Origin: Segatella copri
GTDB lineage: Bacteria > Bacteroidota > Bacteroidia > Bacteroidales > Bacteroidaceae
DNA length: 64,000 bases
Assembly: GCF_015074785.1 (NCBI RefSeq)
Contig: NZ_CP042464.1
Coordinates: forward strand, 1,550,001 to 1,614,000
Direction of reading: 5' to 3'
The notes under the pieces are model-generated. The model was not told where the DNA came from. It saw only the letters and a list, made by a program, of their open reading frames with translations, and searched no databases. Of the stretch, positions 34,448-42,668 are shown piece by piece. Within the stretch, counting starts at the first letter, position 1, and each line of letters opens with the position of its first letter. The translations under genes and the position numbers were made by a program.

Positions 34448-36010
34448 TTATTCTATCACCCAATCCTCTATACTTCGCTGGTTTTCCGAGAAGTTAATAC
34501 CCACTTTCACAACCTTTCGCTCATCATCGGCAAAAGCCTTGGCATAGTTCTTATCGCTGATTTGCGCCATGGCGATGTCGGCAGACTTCTTATATTTCAA
34601 CTCAAAGATAAAGATACTCTTATCCGTCTTGAGAACAAGGTCTATTCTTCCATCCGAAGTGGTATGCTCCACCTTTACATCTTCGCCAAGCATGGTGAAG
34701 ATGGTGAATATCACGGCTTGATAGTGACGCTCATTATTGTTGATAATCGTATATGGGAACTTATCATAGAATGCCTTCAAATGAGGCATAAAAGCTTCCA
34801 TGTCATCATTGATGAGCACATTCTTGGAATAAGCATACACGATGGCATCATATCTGTTCATGTCTTGCGCAGTATAATACCTGACGAGACTTTTCGAGAA
34901 GCCTTGTCTTACTTCTTGATTTGGGAAACAGAGATGATACAATTTTCCCCTTCGCTCATATCCTTTAATGGTAAGATAACCACTCTGGAAAAGAACAGGA
35001 ATCGGGTCTGTAAGTTTTTCAGTAGGGGTATCAAAACGATCGTCATTAACCCACAGATCATCCAGATTGAGCATATCCAAATTCTTCTGCTGCAACAACT
35101 CCACCAGGAACGTAGGCGTACCAGATGTAAACCAATAGCTATTAAACTCCTTATCATCCAAAGCATTGATAATGCTGTAAGGATTGAAGATATCCTCGCT
35201 ATTGATACTGAAGTGGTAGCCATCATAATGCTGCTTGAGTTGCTGCAAGGTCTCCTCATAAGTGAGTCCATTATGCTCAGCCATCTCCTCGATTCCCTCA
35301 CGGAAATACTGAGTCAATTCACTCTTGGTAATACCACAACAGCTACTGTATTCATCCTTCAACGTGAGAATCTTGAGATTGTTCAACTCGCTAAAGATGC
35401 TGAGCTGGCTAAACTTGGAGATGCCTGTGATGAATACAAAGCGGATGTTTCCCTCTTGCTGCTTCAAGGGGCTGAAGAAATCTCGCATGATATTGCGGAT
35501 GGTCTTCTGCAAGTCTTCGTCACTGACAGAATCATGCATTGGAGCATCATATTCGTCGATGAGAACAACAACTTGTTTACCTGTTTGAGCAGCTGCTGCA
35601 AGCAAGATGTTCTTAAGACGACCTCCAAAAGACTTCTCATCTATTGGATTAACTTTTAAACCATATTTTTTCTCTTCCACTTCTAGTATTCCGTTTAGAA
35701 TTGAATATGTATTCTCCAAACTATAATATTTACCACAGCTCAGATCCAGGTGGATGACAGGATATGCCGTCCATTCCTTCTCCATCTGTTCGATGGCAAG
35801 GCCCTTAAACAGTTCTTTCTTACCCTCGAAATAAGCCTGGAGGGTAGATACAAACAAGGATTTTCCGAATCGACGTGGGCGACTCAGAAAATGAAATTTG
35901 GCATAATGAGCCAACTGATAGACGATAGCCGTCTTGTCAGCATAGAAGTAATTCCCCTTCACGATTTCGGAGAACGTTTGTATTCCCAAAGGATATCTCT
36001 TTGAAGCCAT
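34448..36010 (-). CDS. AAA-ATPase-like / PD-(D/E)XK nuclease fusion protein
   Basis: The 520-residue protein starts RYPLGIQTFSEIVKGNYFYADKT with Walker A RPRRFGKSLF, Walker B VVLIDEYDAP, and a C-terminal nuclease motif (GRIDLVLKTDKSIFIFELKY: Asp and E-L-K). It belongs to the same multi-copy family as 14909-16684 but is only distantly similar. It is bracketed by two direct copies of a 77-bp palindrome, which suggests that the gene and repeats arrived or were duplicated together, or that the palindromes insulate it. Function not established. Confidence 0.87.
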   Translation of the reverse strand: MASKRYPLGIQTFSEIVKGNYFYADKTAIVYQLAHYAKFHFLSRPRRFGKSLFVSTLQAYFEGKKELFKGLAIEQMEKEWTAYPVIHLDLSCGKYYSLENTYSILNGILEVEEKKYGLKVNPIDEKSFGGRLKNILLAAAAQTGKQVVVLIDEYDAPMHDSVSDEDLQKTIRNIMRDFFSPLKQQEGNIRFVFITGISKFSQLSIFSELNNLKILTLKDEYSSCCGITKSELTQYFREGIEEMAEHNGLTYEETLQQLKQHYDGYHFSINSEDIFNPYSIINALDDKEFNSYWFTSGTPTFLVELLQQKNLDMLNLDDLWVNDDRFDTPTEKLTDPIPVLFQSGYLTIKGYERRGKLYHLCFPNQEVRQGFSKSLVRYYTAQDMNRYDAIVYAYSKNVLINDDMEAFMPHLKAFYDKFPYTIINNNERHYQAVIFTIFTMLGEDVKVEHTTSDGRIDLVLKTDKSIFIFELKYKKSADIAMAQISDKNYAKAFADDERKVVKVGINFSENQRSIEDWVIE

Positions 36011-36117
36011 AATCTTACTCTTAATAATTAATGTACAAAGATACAGATAATATTTCAGAAAACAAGCATTTTTCTGATTATTAACAATATATCACTGCAA
36101 AAATAGAACCGCAATTC

Positions 36118-36194
36118 AACAAAACATGCTTGAAACGGGGCGGTAACGGCCTTAAAAAACGAGTTACCGCCCCTGTTCAAGCATATTTTTATCT
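36118..36194. repeat. 77-bp palindromic repeat, copy B
   Basis: The better palindrome of the two copies: TGCTTGAA then GGGGCGGTAAC pairs with GTTACCGCCCC then TTCAAGCA around a loop of about 15 nt. Together with terminator 36305-36346 it accounts for most of the 340-bp gap 36011-36350; I see no gene in the rest. Confidence 0.85.
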
Positions 36195-36304
36195 AAAATC
36201 CTTTACGGTATTCAATATCTTTGTAGCCAATTATCAGAGCCTTAGGGCTAATTGTTATCATAAAATAAGACTTTACAGACTAGACTACCAGAGTCTATTT
36301 CAAG

Positions 36305-36346
36305 AAAATAGGGAACGTTATGAAATATCAACGCTCCCTATTTTTG
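36305..36346. terminator. Terminator after the SusD-like lipoprotein gene
   Basis: AAATAGGGAACGTT pairs, with one mismatch, with AACGCTCCCTATTT, flanked by A and T runs. Confidence 0.75.
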
Positions 36347-36350
36347 TATA

Positions 36351-38582
36351 TCAATACCCTGGGTTTTGAGTCAAATTTGGATTCATATCTATTCCATTTT
36401 GAGGAATAGGTAAAAGCAACTGATATTTTTCTAATCCGAGTTCTTTCATCGCCAAACCATTTCTTTTCAAGAAAGCAAAATAGTCTTGCAATTTAAGAGA
36501 CTTCCTCAGTTGTTTAATTCCTTCAACAGAAACACTTGTTCCGGAAATACCATTCACATTATCTACTTCTGAAATATATTTTGAAGACTTTGCATTGTTA
36601 CCCAAGTGAATTTCGCATTCAGCATATAAAAGCTTGACATCCGTAGTAGTCATAATAGGTACTACCTCTTCAGGACTTCCGTCTACATTTACCCTAGAGG
36701 CTCTTGACTCATTGCCAACCTTCAAAGCCAATATCAAATCTTTGCTTTCAGATGTATATTTTGTTGGAACTTTTTCCATAGAGTATATATTTTTGTCAAC
36801 AACTTGTTGGAGAAGATTACTAGCTGCAGCCCATTTTTGCTGATACATATATACTTTCGCCAAAAGAATACGAGCCACATCCTTCGATACAAACAAAGCA
36901 TCATTGGCGTTGGTTGCAAAAGCTACACATTTCTTTTCATCCAAATTTCTTATTGCTTCTACCAGTTCTTCTTCCAGCATTTGTAAAATACTAGATTCGG
37001 ATGTTCTTGGAACATAAGAATCTGCATAACCTTCAAAACCTGCATTAGGCATCACAACTACACCACCCCACCAAATCAACATTTGATAGTAGCACAAATC
37101 TCGATAAACATTCAGATAAGGAGAATATACTGCCCTATACATGGCATCTGCTCTATACAACCTTGCAATCATATTCAGCGCTTGGTATGAATCATTCCAA
37201 CACTTACGGATATTCGGTTCACTGCTACTAATAGGAGCAACAAAACGAAAATCATTTATTATCTTTGTATAACGATAATTCATCCCCGCCTCAAGGTTTA
37301 CAGCTTCAGACAAACTACTCATAAAATCAGAAACCAAACTGATACCAACACTTCCGAGGCGAGGTACTATGATTTCTGCATTAGGATTAGCTTGCTGAGT
37401 TAAGTTCAAGCAAGCTACTTCATTACCCATACCATCATATAAAGGAATTGAAACAGCTTGTTCCTTTCTAAAAGAGGCAGCCTTTACAACCACCTTTAAG
37501 ATATTATTATTCAATTCTTTAGAATAGTTGATACAAGGTTCACTTCCACTTCCGGTCTCATAAATTTTCATTCCCAAAACAGAAGTCGAATTATCGTATA
37601 TATCATCACCAGGAATACTTGGTCGCTCTAAGTAAACAGGTACAGTTGTATTTACCTTTACCTCATAGCTTCCACCTTCCATAGGTACATTGATATTATT
37701 TGTTTCCAAACTGACAGGATGATTTTCAGGCGCAATTTCATTTCCTGCAGTTCCATCTCCATCCCAATCGAAAAAATAGATAAGATTCTTAACGGCAACC
37801 TCTTTACCCATCTCTTGATAGCGTTTCTTGATATTCTCTGCTATTTGAGGCAATTTGCTTTCCAAAGAGAACATATCTTTACGAATTTGTAGTTTGGTAG
37901 TTTCTGAGAAATTACCATCCTCAGCAAACTCTTCTGAAAGTTGAGATAAATATTCAGTAATTTGTGCTTCAGAACGATTGTACAGAATTAAAGATGACAC
38001 GGCAATAAGAGCTGCTGCTTCATCAGTACCAGAAGTAATCGAGAAATGATTAACATCAGTCTTGGCATACTTTTCGAGACCAAAAGTCTTGAGAACTTCT
38101 TCTTGTGCCTGATTGTTTGCTTCCTTAAATGACTTACCATCCTTAGCTACCAAATCCATAACTCTCTGATACTTAAGATGTGAAAGAATATTCAAATTCA
38201 CATCAGCTGCATTTTGAAGATTAGCAACAGCATTTAAAGCCAAGGTTCCTTTAGAAAGTTCGCCAGTTACTTCATTAAAATAATATCCAGAAGCAGACAG
38301 TTTTACATAGGGAGACTTTAACAATTTAGATCCAAAAGTAAAAGTACCCTCATTATCTGTAATCGTAGAAGTAAAAGATTCACCTGTTTCATCTAGGTCA
38401 GCATCTAAAGGCTGCATTTGAATGGCTGTACCTCTAACAAAAGGACCTTTTTCTACTTTACCAGCTACATTAAAATTAGTAGGAGTGTAACCATCCAGGT
38501 CGTCATTACTAGAACAAGACTGTAGCATTGCCATCATTCCTATGGTAACAACCACAACGGCTTTCTTTAAAATTACTTTCAT
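36351..38582 (-). CDS. Chimeric lipoprotein with SusD/RagB-like C-terminal half
   Basis: The 743-residue protein has a lipoprotein signal (MMAMLQSCSSND, Cys at residue 23). An N-terminal region of about 110 residues looks like a carboxypeptidase-regulatory or Ig-like fold (GKVEKGPFVRGTAIQMQPLD). A helical region (residues about 110-280) and a BACON-like segment (LETNNINVPMEGGSYEVKVN) follow. The last 330 residues resemble SusD: TPR-like helices (SYQALNMIARLYRADAMYRA, then DVARILLAKVYMYQQKWAAA) and the classic ending PIPQNGIDMNPNLTQNPGY. SusD proteins bind glycans at the cell surface with a SusC porin, but no susC is adjacent. Both the architecture and the missing partner are unusual. Confidence 0.75.
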   Translation of the reverse strand: MKVILKKAVVVVTIGMMAMLQSCSSNDDLDGYTPTNFNVAGKVEKGPFVRGTAIQMQPLDADLDETGESFTSTITDNEGTFTFGSKLLKSPYVKLSASGYYFNEVTGELSKGTLALNAVANLQNAADVNLNILSHLKYQRVMDLVAKDGKSFKEANNQAQEEVLKTFGLEKYAKTDVNHFSITSGTDEAAALIAVSSLILYNRSEAQITEYLSQLSEEFAEDGNFSETTKLQIRKDMFSLESKLPQIAENIKKRYQEMGKEVAVKNLIYFFDWDGDGTAGNEIAPENHPVSLETNNINVPMEGGSYEVKVNTTVPVYLERPSIPGDDIYDNSTSVLGMKIYETGSGSEPCINYSKELNNNILKVVVKAASFRKEQAVSIPLYDGMGNEVACLNLTQQANPNAEIIVPRLGSVGISLVSDFMSSLSEAVNLEAGMNYRYTKIINDFRFVAPISSSEPNIRKCWNDSYQALNMIARLYRADAMYRAVYSPYLNVYRDLCYYQMLIWWGGVVVMPNAGFEGYADSYVPRTSESSILQMLEEELVEAIRNLDEKKCVAFATNANDALFVSKDVARILLAKVYMYQQKWAAASNLLQQVVDKNIYSMEKVPTKYTSESKDLILALKVGNESRASRVNVDGSPEEVVPIMTTTDVKLLYAECEIHLGNNAKSSKYISEVDNVNGISGTSVSVEGIKQLRKSLKLQDYFAFLKRNGLAMKELGLEKYQLLLPIPQNGIDMNPNLTQNPGY

Positions 38583-38644
38583 AATCTCATTATTTATTAG
38601 TTAAACTTTCATATACAAGAAGCGTGGTCTACATATACCACACC

Positions 38645-38769
38645 TAACTTTGGAGGTCCTGAGAAAACCCTGAGATACAGATATAGTAATAGTAGCCCAC
38701 GCTATGCGTGAGAACCACTATGCTACCATTGTATCTCTTTTTGAAAATTTCTCAGGTTTCCAAAGTTAC
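38645..38769 (-). promoter_or_regulatory. Long palindromic leader/promoter region of the SusD-like gene
   Basis: A 125-bp imperfect inverted repeat: TAACTTTGGAGGTCCTGAGA on the left matches TTTCTCAGGTTTCCAAAGTTA-like sequence on the right, with inner pairs GAGATACA/TGTATCTC, GTAGC/GCTAC and CACG/CGTG. Both ends hold TAACTTTG, a -7-like box, facing inward; the right one (38768-38761, minus strand) would drive the lipoprotein gene with the hairpin in its leader. A second stem (GTGTGGT/ACCACGC) lies nearer the gene. The remaining stretch 38770-39035 shows no gene. Confidence 0.55.
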
Positions 38770-39035
38770 AAGATAAGCATAACGCCTCTTTATATTCTAA
38801 TATGTCTTGGAGATGGCATACACCAAATCCGCTTCAAAATTACAAAACTTTCCCGACATAGCCACAAGTTTTGGGGGAAAATTTGCATATAAGCCTCACT
38901 TTTCTTTCCTTTTTTCTATTTTTAATCACTTTTCTTCTATCTTACCAGAAATTTCGCGACCAAATCTCTGAGCATCGACTCCGAAAGATTGGATACTGAG
39001 CGTTGATAGCCGACTCTATGGAACTGATCTATCTA

Positions 39036-39347
39036 TCATCGTTTTGTATGACGTATTCTCTGCGCTTTCTTCTCATCCTTTCTCATCAAATAAGGTGAAG
39101 GGGGTAGTTCTGGAAGCACATCATTTATAGCATCAATCTGCCCCACCACCTTCAGTAAGAGGAGAAAAGTGGCTAGCGAAAGATTGCCCGCAGTGCCATT
39201 CTCAAACTTATGGATGGTGGTCAAGCCAAGCCCAGTAAGCTCGGCTACCTCTTTCTGGGTGAGATTGCATCGCATTCTATATTCCTTGAATCTCATTCCC
39301 AGCAAGCGTACCAACTCAGGAGTAGAATATTCATATAAATCTGCCAT
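39036..39347 (-). CDS. HipB-like XRE-family transcriptional regulator
   Basis: The 103-residue protein carries a Cro/C1 helix-turn-helix (YRMRCNLTQKEVAELTGLGL, then TTIHKFENG) followed by a dimerisation helix and DVLPELPPSPYL, the form seen in HipB-like antitoxins of Bacteroidota. Such genes are normally followed by hipA. Here 450 bp of non-coding sequence and the SusD-like gene follow, and no HipA kinase is present, so it is an orphan. It may regulate itself or another gene. Confidence 0.75.
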   Translation of the reverse strand: MADLYEYSTPELVRLLGMRFKEYRMRCNLTQKEVAELTGLGLTTIHKFENGTAGNLSLATFLLLLKVVGQIDAINDVLPELPPSPYLMRKDEKKAQRIRHTKR

Positions 39348-39784
39348 AATCTTCTATTAGTTTATCTATCACTATAATGATATTTACCTATCATATCAGC
39401 CTTTATCTTCAACATACTGATATTTACGGATGCAAATATAACAAAAAGAAATGAGACAGACAGGCTTTCAAGAGATTATTTTCTAACTTACTATTATTTT
39501 TTAGGAAAATGACATGTTTTTCCCTTTTGTTTATTCTCACACATAAAAGTTTTTTCGCGAAAAAAGTCTCAAAGTCTCATTTTTCAGCTAATTTGCCACT
39601 TATATTACTGATATACAACACATTACAAGAATGATACTTTTCTGTTTATTTTACAAAGAAGTATCATCGAAGTATCATTATTTTTGTAGAAGTATCATTA
39701 AATCACCATGATGCATCATAAAAAACACGAAATTATAGTCAACTAAATATAGAAAAACTACAATTTGCTTGCTCAAAATAGTGC

Positions 39785-39916
39785 CCCAAAATTACCCCAT
39801 GAAATGGGCATTCAATGCCCGCAGTACGGGCAATGAGTACCCAACACTTGGTCTATCGATACCCGTCACTTGATCCCTTAGTGCCCGTGTGACGGGCACT
39901 AAGAGACCAACCTATG
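39785..39916. repeat. Degenerate tandem array, 22-bp period, about six units
   Basis: Units start at 39785, 39807, 39829, 39851, 39873 and 39895. Most have ACCC or GCCC about 11 bases in and end in ACTTG, GTACG or TGACG. Inside, TGCCCGCAGTACGGGCA and TAGTGCCCG/CGGGCACTA form small hairpins. The period equals that of two of the three arrays at 13.8-14.05 kb although sequences differ. Confidence 0.65.
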
Positions 39917-39995
39917 TGCTTATTCCTAACTACAGTTGTCCGTGTTTTCCATCTTATTCCTAGTTAATATTGGCATACTTTATAAACTAGAAAGG

Positions 39996-40075
39996 TAGAC
40001 ACTATCAATTTTATAAAACGGAAATAGTAGACATTATCAATTCTATAAAACTGAAATACTAGACATTTCTTAGTT
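39996..40075. repeat. 32-bp direct repeats, about two and a half units
   Basis: TAGAC recurs at 39996, 40028 and 40060, exactly 32 bp apart, within units TAGACATTATCAATTCTATA followed by AAACTGAAATAG-like sequence. They lie inside the inverted-repeat element. Confidence 0.75.
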
Positions 40076-40386
40076 TTTGTGCCTGTATTTCTAGACATAA
40101 ATCCTCAAAAAAGGCTTTTTTGCAAGCAACTTACCTGAATTTTATGATACTTCTATTGAATTTATGATACTTCTATGATACTTCTTTGTAAAATAAACAG
40201 AAAAGTCTCATTTTTATAAACCATTACATATCAATCATATACATCGGTTTTAGCCACAAATAATGAGACTTTGATACTTTTTTCGAGAAAAAACTTTTAT
40301 GTGCACGAAAGAAAAGGAAAGAAGAAAGCAGTAATTATAAAAGAAAAAAGCAGCAATGGCTACTACTCCATTGCTGCTTATTTTAT

Positions 40387-42579
40387 TTACTGAACAATCT
40401 TGAAGCGGATACGCAAAGAATGCGCATGCTCATCCCAATTGGTACCAAGCAATACGAACTTGCCAATCTGGGCTGTAGAACGGACATGCTTGCCGATACA
40501 TGGACAAACATCATAATCACCGATACGAACCAGACGCAAGGTCTCGCTCGCATCATCCGGCAGACGGTCTAACTTGACGTTAGCCGGAATATGGTCACGA
40601 TCCACAAACTCGTAAGTAACAGGCATATCAAGCTCTATCAGACGATTCATCTCCGTCTCAATCTCCTTCTCCTCCTGACGTGTAGGCTTGTGATCGACTA
40701 CGAAGGTCATCTTACTCTTCTTGCGCTCAATATGTGCATTGCGGCTGCGCTCACAGCCAAACAGGCGAACCATCAACTGATTGAGCAGATGCTCAGCCGT
40801 ATGAGCAGGAGGGAACTCCTCCTTATGATGCTCATTCAATATGATATCACTTTCCTCCATCTTGACATTGAATTTATAGATTCTTACTCCGTTAGCATCC
40901 ATTGATATCGGGAACACGCCATCCTTCTTCAACTCAACCTTCTTCTTACCACCCGAGAACAGTTCTGTTACCAGCACCTCCTCTTCAGCAATATGGAAGA
41001 AATCGAAAGCATGACCAGGGATGCAAACCTGCAACTGGCGCGCCTCCTGAGCAAAGTTAAGCACGATGAGCATGGCTTCATCATCCTTCTTGCGAAGGAA
41101 GGCGAAATTGGTACGGGGATCGAAATTCTCAGAACCCGGATTCACATACATCAAATCGAAGGTCTCACCCTCGCGGATGGCTTTCTCTTCATTGGCGAAG
41201 CGAAGAAGCTGGCGATAAGTGGCTGCCAGATACTTCTGCTCCTGACTCAATGCCGAGTCAGATGAATCCTGATAGGCATGCGCCAGAGTTTCCAGACTCC
41301 AATAGTCGAATATCGTGGTACGGCCATCCGTGCCGCTGAATCCTTCCTTATCCATTCCCTTCTCGCCGAATTCCTGACCGCTGTAAAGCATGAAAGGATT
41401 CTTCTGGAAGAAGAGACTCATGGCTGCAGCAGGAATCGCCTTCATAGCTGAGCCACAGAAGAAATCGCTGGCGATGCGCTGCTCATCATGATTCTCAAGG
41501 AAATAGAGCATGTGATCGCGGATATCATCCACTACCTGCCACTCGTGAGTGATACTGGCTGCCGGACGCTCACCACGAACCACGCCACGCAGGCAATCAT
41601 ACATTCCTACTTTGTCATAAAGATAATCGAAACCAGCCTTTACAAAGTTGCGGTACTGGTTAGGATCGTAAACCTCACCGATAACGACGATATGAGGATA
41701 CTTCGCCTTCAATATTCCTGTAGCGTATGCCCAGAAGGCCGTTGGCACCATTTCTGCCATATCACAGCGGAAGCCATCTACACCCTTGCTTGCCCAGAAG
41801 AGGAGGATACCTGTCATCTTACCCCATGTGTTTGGCACTGGTTCATAATGATAGCTTCTGCCTCCTGCATCACAGTAATCTACACCGTAATTGAGTTTCA
41901 CGGTCTCATACCAGTCGTTACAGCCAGGATGGTTATCAAACCGATCGTTTCCTGTAGCTTTGGCTGGACTCTCGGTATAGGGTTCATAAATCTTGGCATC
42001 TTTCGCAGAAAAAGCCTTGAACTCTGGTTTGGAACGACGGATTTCATTCAAATCCAAATCGCCCCATGCATAATAGAAATTATTCCTAGTAGAGAAGTGC
42101 ATGTTCGGATCATCATCTTCTCCCAAATCCCGTACACCTGTTGGTTTGCAAATGGAATGATACTCTCGGGCTACATGGTTCGGAACGAAATCCATGATTA
42201 CTTTCATACCAGCCTTGTGAGTACGCTCTATCAGCTGCTCCCACTCTTTCATTCTCATACTGACATTCACAGCCAAGTCTGGATCGATATCATAGTAGTC
42301 GGTAATAGCATATGGCGAACCTGCTTTTCCCTTCACTACCTCTGCATGCTGAGTAGGAATTCCATAAGAAGAGTAGTTTGTCTGAGTGGCATGACGAATC
42401 ACACCCGTATACCAAATATGTGTAAATCCCATATCGTGGATGCTAGCCAAAACTTTATCAGAGAAATTATTCAGCTTTCCACAACCATTCTCTTCGATGG
42501 TACCATTTTCCTTACAGGTTGTATTCTGATTTCCGAAGAGTCGTGGGAGAACCTGGTATATAATAACTTTTTCCTTCAC
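40387..42579 (-). CDS. GH13 alpha-amylase-family enzyme fused to an AlaX-type tRNA-editing domain
   Basis: The continuous 730-codon frame joins two unrelated enzymes. Residues 1 to about 573 are a GH13 hydrolase without signal peptide: region I DFVPNH, nucleophile GVDGFRCDMAE, acid VVIGEVYDP, FLENHDEQR, and a C-terminal beta domain ending VRIYKFNVK. Residues 574-730 (from an internal ATG at 40860) form an alanyl-tRNA-editing domain with zinc motifs HTAEH and CIGKH and the family sequence DASETLRLVRIGDYDVC. AlaX domains deacylate mischarged tRNA and are normally free-standing or part of AlaRS. No stop or frameshift separates the halves. The editing domain may also be made alone from the internal ATG. 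Confidence 0.85.
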   Translation of the reverse strand: MKEKVIIYQVLPRLFGNQNTTCKENGTIEENGCGKLNNFSDKVLASIHDMGFTHIWYTGVIRHATQTNYSSYGIPTQHAEVVKGKAGSPYAITDYYDIDPDLAVNVSMRMKEWEQLIERTHKAGMKVIMDFVPNHVAREYHSICKPTGVRDLGEDDDPNMHFSTRNNFYYAWGDLDLNEIRRSKPEFKAFSAKDAKIYEPYTESPAKATGNDRFDNHPGCNDWYETVKLNYGVDYCDAGGRSYHYEPVPNTWGKMTGILLFWASKGVDGFRCDMAEMVPTAFWAYATGILKAKYPHIVVIGEVYDPNQYRNFVKAGFDYLYDKVGMYDCLRGVVRGERPAASITHEWQVVDDIRDHMLYFLENHDEQRIASDFFCGSAMKAIPAAAMSLFFQKNPFMLYSGQEFGEKGMDKEGFSGTDGRTTIFDYWSLETLAHAYQDSSDSALSQEQKYLAATYRQLLRFANEEKAIREGETFDLMYVNPGSENFDPRTNFAFLRKKDDEAMLIVLNFAQEARQLQVCIPGHAFDFFHIAEEEVLVTELFSGGKKKVELKKDGVFPISMDANGVRIYKFNVKMEESDIILNEHHKEEFPPAHTAEHLLNQLMVRLFGCERSRNAHIERKKSKMTFVVDHKPTRQEEKEIETEMNRLIELDMPVTYEFVDRDHIPANVKLDRLPDDASETLRLVRIGDYDVCPCIGKHVRSTAQIGKFVLLGTNWDEHAHSLRIRFKIVQ

Positions 42580-42591
42580 TTAGCGGCTTTA

Positions 42592-42651
42592 CTAAAAAAA
42601 TGAAACGTTTTACCTTTCCAACAACGCCTTTGCTGAAAAGATAAAACGTTG
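42592..42651 (-). terminator. Terminator after fabD
   Basis: On the minus strand AACGTTTTAT (42650-42641) pairs with GTAAAACGTT (42613-42604), with inner CTTTTC/GGAAAG pairing, followed by a seven-T run near 42600-42592. It closes fabD just before the start of the GH13 gene. Confidence 0.75.
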
Positions 42652-42668
42652 AATAGTGTCATTGTTGA

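Larger units (their letters stand above)
39540..40303. mobile_element. 764-bp non-coding element with long inverted arms (MITE-like, unclassified)
   Basis: Outer arm 39540-39581 matches the reverse complement of 40262-40303 at 40 of 42 positions. The arms continue colinearly to about 39705 and 40141 through a second conserved block (CTTTTCTGTTTATTTTACAA from 39637 and from 40205 on the other strand). Each inner arm carries three copies of AGAAGTATCAT or a variant. The interior holds a 22-bp-period array and a 32-bp repeat. No reading frame of note is inside. Whether it is mobile, structural or regulatory is not known. Flanks 39348-39539 and 40304-40386 hold no gene. Confidence 0.65.

Noticed and set aside
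38645..38769. TPP riboswitch
   Set aside because: CTGAGA-like bases occur, but the other conserved segments of the THI box are missing and the downstream gene has no link to thiamin.
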